A DNA stretch of 64,000 nucleotides from Elysia chlorotica (lineage: Eukaryota > Mollusca > Gastropoda > Plakobranchidae): assembly GCA_003991915.1 (NCBI GenBank), contig RQTK01000052.1, positions 444,467 to 508,466 of the forward strand, in the 5' to 3' direction. Under the pieces are notes generated by a model that worked only from the letters and a program-made list of their open reading frames with translations, did no database searches and had not been told where the DNA came from. A program made the translations under genes and the position numbers. Below are positions 33,916 to 47,379 of this stretch, in pieces (position 1 is the stretch's first letter; every line of letters begins with the position of its first letter).

Positions 33916-34889
33916 TGAATATCACATCCATATAAAATAATAAAAGGCATCAATCCGCAGACAGCATGGGATAAAATTACTTTGAGAACGTGATTATTAT
34001 AGTCAAAAGTCAACGTATAGCACTTAACGGAATAGTACCATCCGAGGTTTTGGAAGGTTGAAGGGACGAGGAAAAAACAATAAAGTCAGATGACTTAAAT
34101 GATGTATTTCTAATTTCATGTGGGGTTTTGTTATGTCTTATAATCTTTTCTTATTTTTTTTGTATTACCATTGCTATGTGAATCTGGAATTGCGTTTAAG
34201 TGAGTGGATGTAAAAGCTTGTACTTTTTTTCTTGATGATAAGTAAAGCAATGTTATGTTTGATGGCACCATGTCATAACAGTAAACTCATTAGGGATAAG
34301 GATTTACTTATAAGATATAATAATTTTTTCTAATCTTTGACAATAACATAGCAGAGCTATATTTCAGTAGAGCATCAAGATGTCAGAAAGCTGTGTTGAT
34401 GTTTACTGACGTTGTAATATAACCGTTCAGGTTTTCTCATCTGAGTTTAAACAATTGCAATTTAGCTTCAAACTTACTCATATTATTTAAAAAATTAAAA
34501 TTACATTTTCAACAAATTGAAGAAAGCAAAACTAGTTAATAGAACTACGAGTTACATTACGCACATTCATTTTAAACCAACAGAATTAGAAAGTTTGAAG
34601 GCTAGAAAAGGATCTTATGGGAAACAAAACATTTATAATATTAGTGAACAGTTTAAACGAGGACTGAAACAAGATACCTTCGAATCAGGAGAAGGAATTA
34701 GCCTATGTTATTACTAAAAAAATCGAACATAGATCTAAAAAAAAGAAGCCACAGAGAAACAGATTTACTTTAAAGTACATTTTGTGATCTTGCGATCACT
34801 TGCCTCATGCAAAGTCTTTAAAATCCAATAAATTACCTCATACTATATATTATACATATTCAGAAAATAATGTTATTGTCTCTATTTTC
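33916..34889. other. AT-rich non-coding DNA with one weak frame
   Basis: A 66-codon frame at 34517-34717 (+; includes NISEQFKRGLKQDTF) is mildly protein-like but K-rich and has no clear splice sites. Nothing else seen. Confidence 0.35.
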
Positions 34890-35120
34890 GTTTAGATTTG
34901 TGTTTGCGGGGTGAGAATGCGTGCATACCCTTGGCACACGGTTACATGTAAGACAAGCCGGCTAGCGTTCAACCTAGTCTTCATCTGTAATGGGTTTCTA
35001 ACTGCGCTAACCGACATTCTTCTTCGTGTAGCTAATGAGCTAAGAGGGGAGCGGAACCAAATTAACAGAAAAGATAACATAGCGCACACGGGTACTCCCG
35101 ATTTCTATCTTCTCTTTTAT
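34890..35120. other. GC-richer unique block, possible exon or conserved element
   Basis: The forward frame from 34911 is open for 138 codons, and the reverse strand is open for 65 over the same place. The first third (TSRLAFNLVFICNGFLTALT, then RVANELRGERNQINRK) is plausible; the rest is AT-rich noise. Status undecided. Confidence 0.2.
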
Positions 35121-35529
35121 TTTCTTCAACTCGTAATGTGTGAGTTCCTAGTTTTATTACTTCAGGTTTGGAGGATTATTTTGCAGACATACAGACAGAA
35201 TTGCTTCGACACTGTAAAATGTAGGAATCATTCTAATTTCTGTAAGACTTTGAGCAGCTTTCGACTGTTTCAGACGAAAACAATCAGTGATGACAAAAAT
35301 TCTTTTTCAATTCTTTACCTGCTCTAATTGCCTGAATTCTTTTACTAATTCTCTTGCTGTAAATAATGAGTTCCATGTTTTCTTTGAGGACAAGATTTTG
35401 CAAAAACAATCTGAGAGCCGTTTTTATATTTACCCCCATCCTTCCCCCCCCCCTTTTTAATTGAAATAGAAACACGAATATTGCTAGACTAAGCGGTCAG
35501 GTGGACAACCAACCTTTCAGAAATGTGTT

Positions 35530-35650
35530 CCGAAACGGTTAGTTTTGTGTTTGTTTGTTGTTGTTTTTTTCTGTTGTTATTTTTGTTTGTTTGTTTTTTG
35601 TGTTTTTTGGTTGTTGTTTTTTTTTGTTTTTTGTTTTTTTGTGGGGGGAA
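35530..35650. repeat. (GTTTTTT)n / GTT-rich low-complexity tract
   Basis: Runs of TTGTTGTTTTTTTCTG and GTTTGTTTGTTTTTTG type. Confidence 0.8.
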
Positions 35651-36001
35651 GTATATTCAGGAACCAATAGGGGTATACTAAATTATAACTAAATGCAGTG
35701 AAAATATCTTATAAAATGTGGATGACTCAACTGTGCAAAATTGCAAAATCGTAACGTGTCAACATGAAAAGCTTAACCAATTTTTGCAAGAAAATTATGC
35801 AATACACACATATGGCATATTAAATACTCTTATTATCATATAAAGCTGTTGCTTTTTCACGTATTTGGAACCTACACAGATTAGAAAAAGAGTAAATTAG
35901 GATTTGTTTACCAACATGTTTGACTAGACTTACACATTATGAATTGGCACCTTTTTTTAGTGCGTGATGCAATTTTGCATTGGTTTGTACTATTTAGAAC
36001 C

Positions 36002-36228
36002 GATAGGTCAACAATTTGTTTGTCCATGTTCGTATAATGCAACTGGCTGAGATAGATCGTATGACCCACGATAGGTCAAATATTTATTTGTCCGATTTCT
36101 TATAATGCAACTGGCTGAGATAGAAGTCGCGGTATCCTCGAACAGTATCAGTGTGGCAGCACATAAAAATGCAATGCGTTCGTCTTGGGACTCATCCACA
36201 AATTAGAGTTTTGACGTTGGAAGCCAAG
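36002..36228 (+). mobile_element. SINE fragment with an internal 68-bp tandem duplication
   Basis: 36107-36228 carries the family body: GGCTGAGATAGAAGTCGCGG, CAGTGTGGCAGCACAT, GCGTTCGTCTTGGGACTC, ATCCACAAATTAG and TTTTGACGTTGG. The upstream part (GATAGGTCAA ... TATAATGCAACTGGCTGAGA) is present twice, at 36002-36060 and 36070-36125. The head is not a recognisable tRNA. Confidence 0.6.
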
Positions 36229-36379
36229 CTACAAGCAAACACACAATTTCGTTGTCTATGGCGTTGGTGTAGCTGTTAATGCAGTATTTAGAAAAAAATA
36301 TTAAAAATGAAGCGATGGGCAAAGCCACAATTTTTTAGAAGAACATCTTAAATGAATCATATAGTATCGATTTGTGTAA

Positions 36380-36985
36380 GGCCTAGATGCCAGGCTTTGA
36401 AAGGAGCTTCACATAAGGCGCTCTTAGTTCTCCAGTTCCAGGACTGTGAAATTAAGATGAGCCAGGCCTGAGGGCCATAGCTTCGATCTAATGCTGATCT
36501 TGTGATGGTGGGGCTATCAAGCTATCGAACCTGTACCATTCCTGGGGCGGTCAGCTTTGTCAATACGATTAGCCGAATAACCGTTCGAGATTTCCAGGTC
36601 TTGCAGCAGGTGTAAGCCTTGAGATGGACCCACTGGGCCGAAAGGGATGATGAGTCAAGACGGAGAAGAGAGAAACACTAGACGTTGAGTGGAAATGAGG
36701 CGCAATTAGCCCTGCCCCTGGGACGGCTTTGACCCATGGAGGTCATAGAATTGCTTAGAAACACAGGGTTTGGGGTTAAGTGTAATCAGCTTATTGTGCT
36801 AAGCTCCACAAAGATGGCAAATATTAGGATGTCGATGCTCTTGTTCAAAGCGCGCACCATGACTGTTCACTTCTAAAACCAGCAGCCTTCTATGTGCCGG
36901 CTAAAAATATTTCCCGGCTAGCTCTAATTCCCACAGTAATGGAAACTGAAGTATTAGGCAATGAATATACACGAGGATATAACCA
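36380..36985. promoter_or_regulatory. Longest enhancer-like block of the window
   Basis: About 600 bp of balanced, repeat-free DNA without a usable frame. Motifs include GCAATTAGCCCTGCCCC, TTTGACCCATGGAGGTCAT (two nuclear-receptor half-sites arranged as an everted repeat with 4-base spacing), GGGGTTAAGTGTAATCAG (NK2-type TTAAGTG beside TAATCA), CACAAAGATGG and GCGCGCACCATG. It resembles a conserved non-coding element; conservation itself is untested. Confidence 0.3.
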
Positions 36986-37599
36986 GGAAGTAACATAATA
37001 CATTGTTATGATACGAAAAAAGTAGAGCTCGCTTTACAAGCGTCATTGTATTTTTTTTTTAGTTTTGACCTTTCGAAGGCCACTTTGATTGAATTAAAAG
37101 GAACATTCAAATTCGGCCTTTCTTGAAGTTTAAAAAAAACAATAAAATGTTTCTTAACTCTAAACAGATTTTAATGCGTTAAATGATTAATGGAAGTGGT
37201 TTAAACATGTTTCTTGGGAACATTGGTTTCAAGATAACATAATAAATAAGTTAAAATGGATGAAAAGGCATCTAATTTTTTTAACACTAACATAATCATT
37301 GATCTCTTTGAAAAGGCAGAATGAAACGTTTTTAGCTGAGGCATTTAACCTCTACTTGAGGCGCAATGTGGCTGAAGTTACACAAAGCGTTTCCTGAGCA
37401 ACAATGATACGCTTTCCCGTACTGAATCAAATTTTCATGTAGGAGATTTTTGTTAGGACACTAGTAAAATAAGCTACTTCAGTTATAGAAATTGTGAATG
37501 ATTACATTCGGCATTTACCTGTTTATACGTTATAGTATTTGGCATGGAACTACCATAATTCTCACGATTATTGATCTGCATTATTATTCTTTGATCTTG

Positions 37600-37735
37600 G
37601 TGTGCATGTGTGTGTCTGTCTGGGTGTGTGTAGGTGTATGCTACTTGTGTATGTATGCGTATGTGTGTGAGTGTATGTGTGTGTGTGTCTGTGAGTGTAT
37701 GTTTATGTGCATGTGTGTGTATGTGTGATTGAATA
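37600..37735. repeat. Imperfect (TG)n microsatellite
   Basis: TGTG with TATG, GAGTG and TCTG interruptions; Val/Cys/Met-rich frames are repeat translations. Confidence 0.9.
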
Positions 37736-37883
37736 TATCATTTGCATGTTTGTTTGTGCCATTACCTCTGTGATGTTTACACATTTATTTATGTATGTTT
37801 ATTTCATGTACATGATTTCTTTTAATGTACTGCGCATTGAGCAAAACTTAAATTTTGGAAATGCGCAATATAAATGCAATAAA

Positions 37884-37924
37884 TTATTATTATTATTATT
37901 ATTATTAGTAGTAGTAGTAGTAAA
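37884..37924. repeat. (TTA)n(GTA)n trinucleotide tract
   Basis: About eight ATT units followed directly by five AGT units, the same TTA-to-TAG transition seen at 63785-63800. Confidence 0.9.
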
Positions 37925-39420
37925 AATATAGCGTCGTTGAATTGAAACATTATATGAAACTTACATTGCAAATGGTAGGAAATTTAAAACCATCTCAAAT
38001 CAGATATTTCCTAAAAAGATTTTAGAACCCCTTGAATATTTGTTATGTTTCTAATCATAGCACGCTTACATTATTTTTACTATTAAAAATACTCATAAAT
38101 ACCGTTAATTTATTGCTCCAAGTATCTATAATTGTGGTGACACAATTCACGAACAACAAATTAATACGTTAGCCTTCAAGGCTCTTATATTATGACTTTT
38201 ACCCATTTCGACGTTTCAACTTACGCTTATTGATCCGTCACGACCAATAACGTCCTCTTCGGAAGAAAACTCGGTTACCCTTTTGGTCCTGCTTTAGTCA
38301 AAGTTTTTGATTTCTTTAAAAGCAGCCGTCTATTCTTTTTACTTGAGTGGGGGTGAAGCAACCTCAAAATCGATGTACCAAGAGAGCTGAAGCTTTAGCA
38401 ATTTTAACCTTGCCTTAGCGATTGGGACATTGTCAATGATTTAAGAACATTTAATTTTATCCCGTAATTCTATCAATTATGGTAAAATTTGGTTGTGTCT
38501 TTCAATCTCGCATCACTATTCCTTCTTCAAGTTGATTGATGACCAAGGTTTAGAGAGGAGAGTTAAAAAAGAACCTTCGGTACTCGATTTTGGTAGCTCC
38601 TAGAATAGACAAGCGTTTTACGGACTCAACTTATAGTTTAAAGGGTTAATAGGTGGGTTAATCCTTGAAAGGGTTAAAATTCAGGTTAAACCCTTGGTCT
38701 TAAGGTCCTTATTAGAAATTAGGGCTGGACAAACAGAGCACTTTCTCAAAGAATGTTGGCGTCATTGGTTACTTACTGCCTTATAAAAAGCTTGGTAGTG
38801 GAGGGTTGTTTTCATTAAAAAATATTTTAAAGAAAAGAAAAGTATAACTGAAGAAGCATAGAAAGATTTAGTTCGCATATGCACAAAAATCAATATTGGT
38901 GTTGTTCTTTTCACAGACACACATACACACACACACACAAACGCAAAAAAGCGGAGGCTTTAAATACGTTTCCAAAATGTCACAATCTATCATGTCGAGG
39001 TACAATGGAGAACATCTAATCGTAACGGAAGAGAAGCAACATTTAATTACATTGTTAAATCTTTTGGTAGAACGTTCCGAAAAATTCTGACAATGATATT
39101 AACACCCTATACAGGTAATTTGAAACCGCGTTTGACGAAGAAGAAAATATGATGGTTGTTTACAGTCTGTTATCCCTTCATAGTATTAATGCGTCCTTTA
39201 AAAACACAAAGGATTGTATATAATATTTACATAACATACGATCGGTAAAAAACACACCTTTGGCATAAACAGAAATAATATCATTTTTTTTTTTTTTTAT
39301 TTCCCACGTGAGATGATTATCGCACTATACTATCTCTAAGTTTTCTAAACAAAAACCACCAAGCCCTTTGCAAAAAACAACAACAACACAGCCGTGCTTT
39401 TTGCTATACCTTTTTTCAGT
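37925..39420. other. Non-coding DNA with one weak open frame
   Basis: A frame at 38896-39090 (+) begins in a CA repeat. It ends with a plausible stretch (SRYNGEHLIVTEEKQHLITL, then LLVERSEKF, stop). No good acceptor precedes it. The block 38200-38480 is unique but featureless. Confidence 0.3.
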
Positions 39421-39424
39421 GATA

Positions 39425-39668
39425 AGATAATACAAAAGTGCAGCGCCTCAATGTCAATTAGCCCACCAGTATTTATTGATTACATTATTTTCTTGTTTCA
39501 TCTTGACTCTTATTGTTTAGGCTACATGAAAGGTTCAAAAATCCTATGCCAGTAACTGGTTTCATTTGTTTGAAACCTGGCATGGTTGTCGCTCTTCTCC
39601 CTGACAGTAACGCTTTATCAAGATGAATCCATGGGCTTGACAGGTGCAACCCTGCATGAATGGTTTAG
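39425..39668. promoter_or_regulatory. Enhancer-like block
   Basis: GTCAATTAGCCCACC, TATTTATTGATTACATT (Hox/PBC-like), CTTTATCAAGATGAATCC and CTTGACAGGTGCAACC (TGACAG beside CAGGTG), in unique balanced DNA with no frame. Confidence 0.25.
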
Positions 39669-40780
39669 AGAAGGCAAAATATATCAGTGATAACAAGGCC
39701 ATTAAAATATGATTTCATAGAGATTACATCAGAGACGATAGAAAATGAATAAAAATTGAATGAGCTTTGTCATATAAAGTTTAGAAAAATGCTGAAATAT
39801 TTACTCTCTGTTTATCTTAATGCTTGTTTCATTATTTTCCAAAAATGTATTTATTAATATATTATCGTTAAGAATATATGCCTTCTATCTTGCTTATCTT
39901 TACCTTTTTCATGATTGGGATCACATCAATCTATTATAACAGCATTTTGGAAACACACCCAACGTGAAATATCTATAGTTAGTTTTTTATTAATTGCAGA
40001 ATTATTATCAGGCGAACTTAACTTTATGCCTATAGAACTTTTATGAGAAAAAAAACCAAAGGCCATAGCTTAAGCATAATTATGATTGGAAAACATTAAT
40101 TAGGATTTAAGATATTATGTCGAATATAGGATGGATTTAACCTCCAAACTATTATCGTGAGCTTTCTTTCGTGGGATCCAAGCCATTTATGCATGGGTTC
40201 ATCAAAAGAAATAAAATGAATGTTGTCGTCAAGGGGCAAAACAAAAATTAAAGGAGACGTTAAACCAATGGAGAAAGTTACTCTTTTCCGACAGAGTTAG
40301 CATTCTTCTTTCCTACTACTATCTATAATAATTAATTATTTATTGTGTGCACTAACTTATTGTTGATCAATATTATACGATTGTAGACAGATGCAGCACA
40401 AAATCTTGTGGCTTAGCTTTACAATAAAATAAATAATTTCAATGTCTTTTTAATTATTATTCACAACCTTCATAAAGTCAATACACGTCGTTTTTTCCAT
40501 CATCGTGAAAATGGTTTTCTACTCTCATGGTTTACCTAGAGAACTCTCTGTCTCTCTGACGCAGAGTAAAATCAAAGACTTTATGTATTGTTAAAACGCA
40601 ATACAAAAGAACATATTTTTGAAAAAAAAAATGCTCTAAAATATGAACAGATAACGAACTAGTGTTGGCACGAAAAGGCCATTTCGCTTTTTTGTAGATT
40701 CAGATTTCTCTAAACAAAAGAAATCTGTCGGTTTTTAAGCAAGGTGCATTTGCATCATTTCAGTTTTTATCGTTTCAGTA
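39669..40780. other. AT-rich non-coding DNA
   Basis: No supported feature. A GGAGACGTTAAACC at about 40251 resembles a SINE 3' end but nothing upstream matches. Confidence 0.45.
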
Positions 40781-40784
40781 ATAG

Positions 40785-40965
40785 GCAGCGTAAACCTTCT
40801 TAATCTTTAATAATTCTTCAATGTAAACAAAAACACTCGTTAATGAGCTCTGAGGTGAAAAGGAAGCAGCTTGGCTCTGTTATTTTTGTCCAATTAAATG
40901 CCAAATTCAACAGAGAAACGCGGCCAATTTCTGGGTGTGTTTAGTTTAGCATGTTGTTCTCAGCA
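40785..40965. promoter_or_regulatory. Possible regulatory block
   Basis: ATGTAAACAAAAACACTCGT (forkhead-type GTAAACA) precedes TTAATGAGCTC and CCAATTAAATGCC, with GCGGCCAATTTC. Unique sequence, no frame. Confidence 0.2.
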
Positions 40966-41331
40966 TAACTAAAATATTTCAATGATTGTTAAAACGCGAC
41001 AATGTTTAAACAACTATACATTGAAGAATACTGCCAAATGCAGCTCCTCCGTAACATATTTTAATACCTATTTGAACAACTCATGATGTTTTACGATTTT
41101 GTAAATTGTTCCCGTCGTCAACACCTGTCCTAATCCCTCTTTCACCCAAAATATGGCAGCGTTAAGATAAACAACTAGCCGCCTACCGGTAAAATATAGC
41201 AATTTGAAAAGAACCATCATTACAAAACACAAGGTAATAATAAAACTGTCATGTCAAATGTTCTGTTACAGACATTCGTTGAAACGACAACTGTTGATGC
41301 TATTTACAGATAAAGGTCCGCTCTCAAAACA

Positions 41332-41571
41332 ATGGCTTTTGGAAATATTCTCATTATTTGCTTTCTTTCACTTTTTACACCAATGGAATCCCTTTTGCTT
41401 AGCGGTGAAAGCTTAAATGCCTCCCGTTGGAATTTCTGTCTTCACCATGTGCCTGGGGATGACAAGCCATCAATTTTTTTTCAGAAACCGAACATGGTAA
41501 GGAACGCAAAGAACTTAAGAAATATGATATACCCGTTGCTTATGGAACGACAAAAAGAAAGGATAACCTAA
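41332..41571 (+). CDS. Candidate short secreted-type ORF / first exon
   Basis: The ATG sits in a strong initiation context (AAACAATGG). The first 23 residues, MAFGNILIICFLSLFTPMES plus LLL, form a hydrophobic run of the kind found in signal peptides. A mixed stretch [19 protein letters not shown] follows. The frame stops at 41571, but a good 5' splice site (ATG/GTAAGG) at 41494-41495 suggests that a first exon could end there. The part from 41401 on is duplicated at 42269, where the frame has a stop (TAG for CAG) and the GT of the donor is gone. No family recognised; chance remains likely. Confidence 0.25.
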   Translation: MAFGNILIICFLSLFTPMESLLLSGESLNASRWNFCLHHVPGDDKPSIFFQKPNMVRNAKNLRNMIYPLLMERQKERIT

Positions 41572-41992
41572 CTGGTAAGAAGATAACAAAACAAAAACGC
41601 AAATATTTAAAATTAAATTTTGTACTAAAGAAATAAAATTTTAAAACATGGGTATTATGTCACGAGAGTAAGATATGTGTATTTCCATTCTTCCTCGAAG
41701 TAACACATAGAGGGTCTAGGAAAAGAGGAGGAAAGAGATAACAGCACTTTTTTCTAATAATTGACCTAACTAAACTTTTATCTACTTTGGGTCAGACAAA
41801 ATCCGACGTAAAGGCTCAGTGTTTTGGAAATAAAAATTATCATGTACTCGTAGCGTATACTTTAATTGCAGCGAGTCCTCGGTGTACGAAAGTTTTACAT
41901 CAGGAGAATTGTAACATGCAAGAAAATGCTTATTAAAATATTATTCACCTATCAACTTAATAGCCAGTGACAACGCAATTTAAAGTTGTTTA
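41401..41992. repeat. 0.4-0.6 kb duplication, left copy
   Basis: AGCGGTGAAAGCTTAAATGC onward matches 42269-42668. About 170 bp (roughly 41695-41868) is absent from the right copy. Scattered substitutions throughout. Confidence 0.9.
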
Positions 41993-42089
41993 CTCATAAA
42001 CGATCATTAACGTACATTTAGGCGAATTCTTTTTATTATTATTTGACAAACGAGACTTAGCGTTAGGTTTGTCTTGAGGAACTGTATCT

Positions 42090-42267
<178 letters not shown>

Positions 42268-42268
42268 A

Positions 42269-42668
42269 AGCGGTGAAAGCTTAAATGCCTCCCGTTGGAA
42301 TTTCTGTCTTCACCATGCGCCTGAGGATGACAAGCCATCAATTTTTTTTTAGAAACCGAACGGGGCAAAGAACGCAAAGAACTTAAGAAATATGATGTAC
42401 CCGTTGCTATAGAAACGACAAAAAAGGATAACCTAACTGGTAAGAAGGTAAAAAAAACAATAATGCAAATATGTAAAAATAAATTTTGTAAAAGAAAATT
42501 TTTAAGCATGGGCATTATGTCACGAGAGTAAGATGTGTGTATTCTCATCCTCCGGAGTCCTCAGAGTACGAAAGTTTTACACCAGGAGAATTGTAACATG
42601 CATGAAAATGATAATTATCATATTATTCTCCCATCAACTGAACAGCCAGTGACATCGCGTTTTAAAAT
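42269..42668. repeat. 0.4-0.6 kb duplication, right copy
   Basis: See 41401-41992. It begins immediately after the GATA array. The ORF of the left copy is broken here. Confidence 0.9.
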
Positions 42669-42929
42669 TTAATATTGCCACGAATGAATGAACAGATAGA
42701 ATTGATGGTCCCTAATCTTTTCAAACCTATTCAGCTGAACCAAAGTAGAAAAATAAAGAAAAATATGTAGTTCGGGAATTTTTATATATATTTATATATA
42801 AGGAGATATGTCGAAAAACAAAAAGGTACATTGTTAGACAAAATTGGTAAATATAGTTAGCTAGAAAGACATAATGTAGAAAGATACATTGGTAGATAGA
42901 AAGAAATATAGATAAATAGACAGATAGAT

Positions 42930-43082
<153 letters not shown>

Positions 43083-43105
43083 TAATAATAATAAAATTAC
43101 TTGTT

Positions 43106-44990
<1,885 letters not shown>

Positions 44991-44999
44991 GATTGCTGG

Positions 45000-45650
45000 A
45001 ATGTTTGAGCTCAGACGTACCGTTGTCACTGTACCCTCTGGAGCCTTCTTCTTGTCAGGAGAGACAGGACACCACTCTCAGTCTCAAAAAGTTTGACTCT
45101 TGGTTTTTTTCTTATTCTGAGCGTCTGCCTCTTGGAAACTTGTCTGCCTTTGTGGACCACAAGTTGAAAAATGTCCCTCCTTTCCAACGCTACGACAAGC
45201 AACGGAGCTCGCAAAGTGCTATACGGCCCTAGGCCCACTGGTTGTATTCCTCTTCGGAATTCTCTATCTACCCGATTCTCCAACCTGTTGAATCTTGCCA
45301 TTGTATCTTCTAGAATATTTCATTTTTGAAATCCTCGTTCCTAATCGATCCAAGCTTTTCTCTCCTCTCCATTTGTCCAAACTATCACGATACTTTTATG
45401 CATCGTTTCTTGCATTTTGGAGCCGGTAAACTATTTCAATGGCTGCATCAAAAGACTTGGACAAGTTTTGATGATACATTTTCCCCGCCCACTTATCAAT
45501 ACAAGACACCCACAACTGTTGAATGACCTTCTCCAAATTTTTCAACATTAAGATATTTCTGTTAGTGAAGCTCTTGCAAGATCTTTGAACCTCTCTGCCC
45601 AATCATCAAGACTTTTCAAAATTGGTCCTGTAATATTTTTGAAAACCGAA
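45000..45650 (-). pseudogene. Decayed Ty3/gypsy-like gag
   Basis: Minus-strand translations in shifting frames look like the gag of metazoan Ty3/gypsy elements. Near 45557-45640 a frame reads SLDDWAERFKDLARASLTEI, the family's leucine/tryptophan capsid motif. Near 45396-45534 another reads NLSKSFDAAIEIVYRLQNAR, like the capsid C-terminal helix. At about 45164-45203 a third reads ACRSVGKEGHFSTCGP, a degenerate zinc knuckle in which the second cysteine is V and the last spacing is one short. Frameshifts and stops separate the pieces. No pol or LTR was found nearby. Similarity is judged from motif style only. Confidence 0.45.
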
Positions 45651-46196
45651 TGCTTTGCTTGTCCGCACACCCATGATATCATAAAAATCCAATATCCGAC
45701 TCATATCTCGACACATCAATGGCGTTTAGTAATGCCTAGAACAGCAGAGAAAAACACATATGTCGTCGTCTTCTGTTATTTAATCCTAGACAAAAACTGA
45801 AACAATTGATGCAAGCATGTTTTCCAATATTGTTGGCTTCCAATTTCAGCTAAAATACAATCCCTCAGCAGTAATGTGACCGCCTAAGAATTTTAGAACG
45901 CGCCTACTTTCCTTTTTTAGTTGGATTGAACCGGAAGAGTGAGAAATGTAAGAACGCCGTAAATACTTATCAACATCATTAGCCGAGTAACTATTCGATT
46001 CCCGATTCCAGTACGTATCCTGATATCCACTTTGGCTGCTACTGATATTCTTATACGGATACATTTATTGTCAGTGAGATTGTTCCTTTTGCTAAATCAC
46101 GGTCAGTGAAATATTGCGTTCTATATCACAATCACCGTAAAAATTTTAATGTCTTTGTGTTTTATTCTGATGCTTTATATATTAAAAAAAAATTGC
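45651..46196. repeat. 542-bp tandem duplication, left unit
   Basis: TTGCTT-TCCGCAC-CCCATGA through ACGGATACATTTA (45655-46096) repeats at 46195-46633. The rest of the left unit (46097-46194) is spacer without a second copy. Upstream of the gag remnant in its reading direction. Confidence 0.92.
45846..46064 (-). CDS. 72-codon ORF, copy 1 of a conserved duplicated pair
   Basis: MYPYKNISSSQSGYQDTYWN starts the frame; it ends RRVLKFLGGHITAEGLYFS and stop. A TAA lies directly before the ATG in both copies, so ATG is the only possible start unless it is spliced. Compared with the second copy, only 2 of 219 bases differ (one synonymous S, one D/N). The adjoining 185 bp of the same duplication shows about 12 differences and the 30 bp before the ATG several more. 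This contrast suggests coding constraint after duplication. The C-terminal FLGGHITAEGL recalls the FLGH motif of Ty3/gypsy reverse transcriptase, and a gag-like remnant lies downstream, so a retroelement origin is possible. No host family recognised. Confidence 0.4.
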   Translation of the reverse strand: MYPYKNISSSQSGYQDTYWNRESNSYSANDVDKYLRRSYISHSSGSIQLKKESRRVLKFLGGHITAEGLYFS

Positions 46197-46633
46197 TTTT
46201 CCGCACGCCCATGATATCATAAAAATTCAATATCCGACTCATATCTCGACACATCAATGGCGTTTAGTAATGCCTAGAACAGCAGAGAAAAAAGACATAT
46301 GTCTTCGTCTTCTGTTATTTAATCCTAGACGAAAACTGGCACAATTGATGCAAGCATGTATTCCAATATTGTTGGTTTCCAATTTCTCAGCTAAAATACA
46401 ATCCCTCAGCAGTAATGTGACCGCCTAAGAATTTTAGAACGCGCCTACTTTCCTTTTTTAGTTGGATTGAACCGGAAGAGTGAGAAATGTAAGAACGCCG
46501 TAAATACTTATCAACATTATTAGCCGAGTAACTATTCGATTCCCGATTCCAGTACGTATCCTGATATCCGCTTTGGCTGCTACTGATATTCTTATACGGA
46601 TACATTTAGTGTGAGATTGTTCCTATTGCTAAG
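46195..46633. repeat. 542-bp tandem duplication, right unit
   Basis: Second copy of 45655-46096, same orientation. Confidence 0.92.
46387..46605 (-). CDS. 72-codon ORF, copy 2 of a conserved duplicated pair
   Basis: Identical in length and frame to the ORF at 45846-46064, with N for D in SYSAN-VDKY. The stop is kept although a 2-base insertion lies a few bases beyond it. Also preceded directly by TAA. Confidence 0.4.
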   Translation of the reverse strand: MYPYKNISSSQSGYQDTYWNRESNSYSANNVDKYLRRSYISHSSGSIQLKKESRRVLKFLGGHITAEGLYFS

Positions 46634-46639
46634 AGAATT

Positions 46640-47231
46640 ATCAAGAGCATTTCTCACGATCGTGATCTGTAGACTGATATCTGAAATTAACATGTATGAC
46701 ATGGGTGAGTCAAAGGCAAAAGTAATGTTGCAAATAATTTTGCCAATGATGAGTTTTGAATATTTATAAAGATAATATTGATGGAATGAAAAACACAAGT
46801 AAACAATTAAATCAGTAATAACGTTAACACTGTGTAGAATCTAAACGCTGGAATCTGTGTCTTTACGACTGCAGAATGAAAAAAGAAGGCTATTATTATA
46901 GTTACGAACAAATAGAGTGGAAACATCGGTATAATGAAATACGAAATAGATGCTGGTTTGACCAGTGATTAAAAGAATTCATTGAGATAATTATAAGAAC
47001 GTTGATACAAAGAAGTTGATTTATCAAGAGAAATAACTATAAATAAGTAAACATTATTAACAATGTTTGTTTAAGAACTGTAAGTTTACATATTTTACAT
47101 AATTGTTCTCGGTCCTTATATTTCTTAGGAAGAAAATTTTCCTGTTTCATCTATACCAATTTACCTTTCTTCCAATGTGACTTTGGTCAGTTTATTTCCA
47201 ACGTATGTTCAATGGTGAATCTAGAACTCCC

Positions 47232-47235
<4 letters not shown>
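46640..47235. other. AT-rich non-coding DNA
   Basis: No supported feature. Confidence 0.5.
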
Positions 47236-47291
<56 letters not shown>

Positions 47292-47305
47292 ACTCTCTCT
47301 CTCCG
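47236..47305. repeat. (TC)n microsatellite
   Basis: About 26 pure TC units, then interrupted. Confidence 0.95.
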
Positions 47306-47379
47306 TATGTCTCTCATAACCCATTCGCGCATACATATCCACTCACCCACCACTCCCATGGGCTCTTTCTGCCTTAGAA

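Noticed and set aside
40245-40275. SINE 3' end (GGAGACGTTAAACC)
   Set aside because: Only a 14-base resemblance with no matching body upstream.
44993-45232. Forward 79-codon ORF with protein-like composition
   Set aside because: It lies antisense to the gag-like remnant, which explains the composition better.
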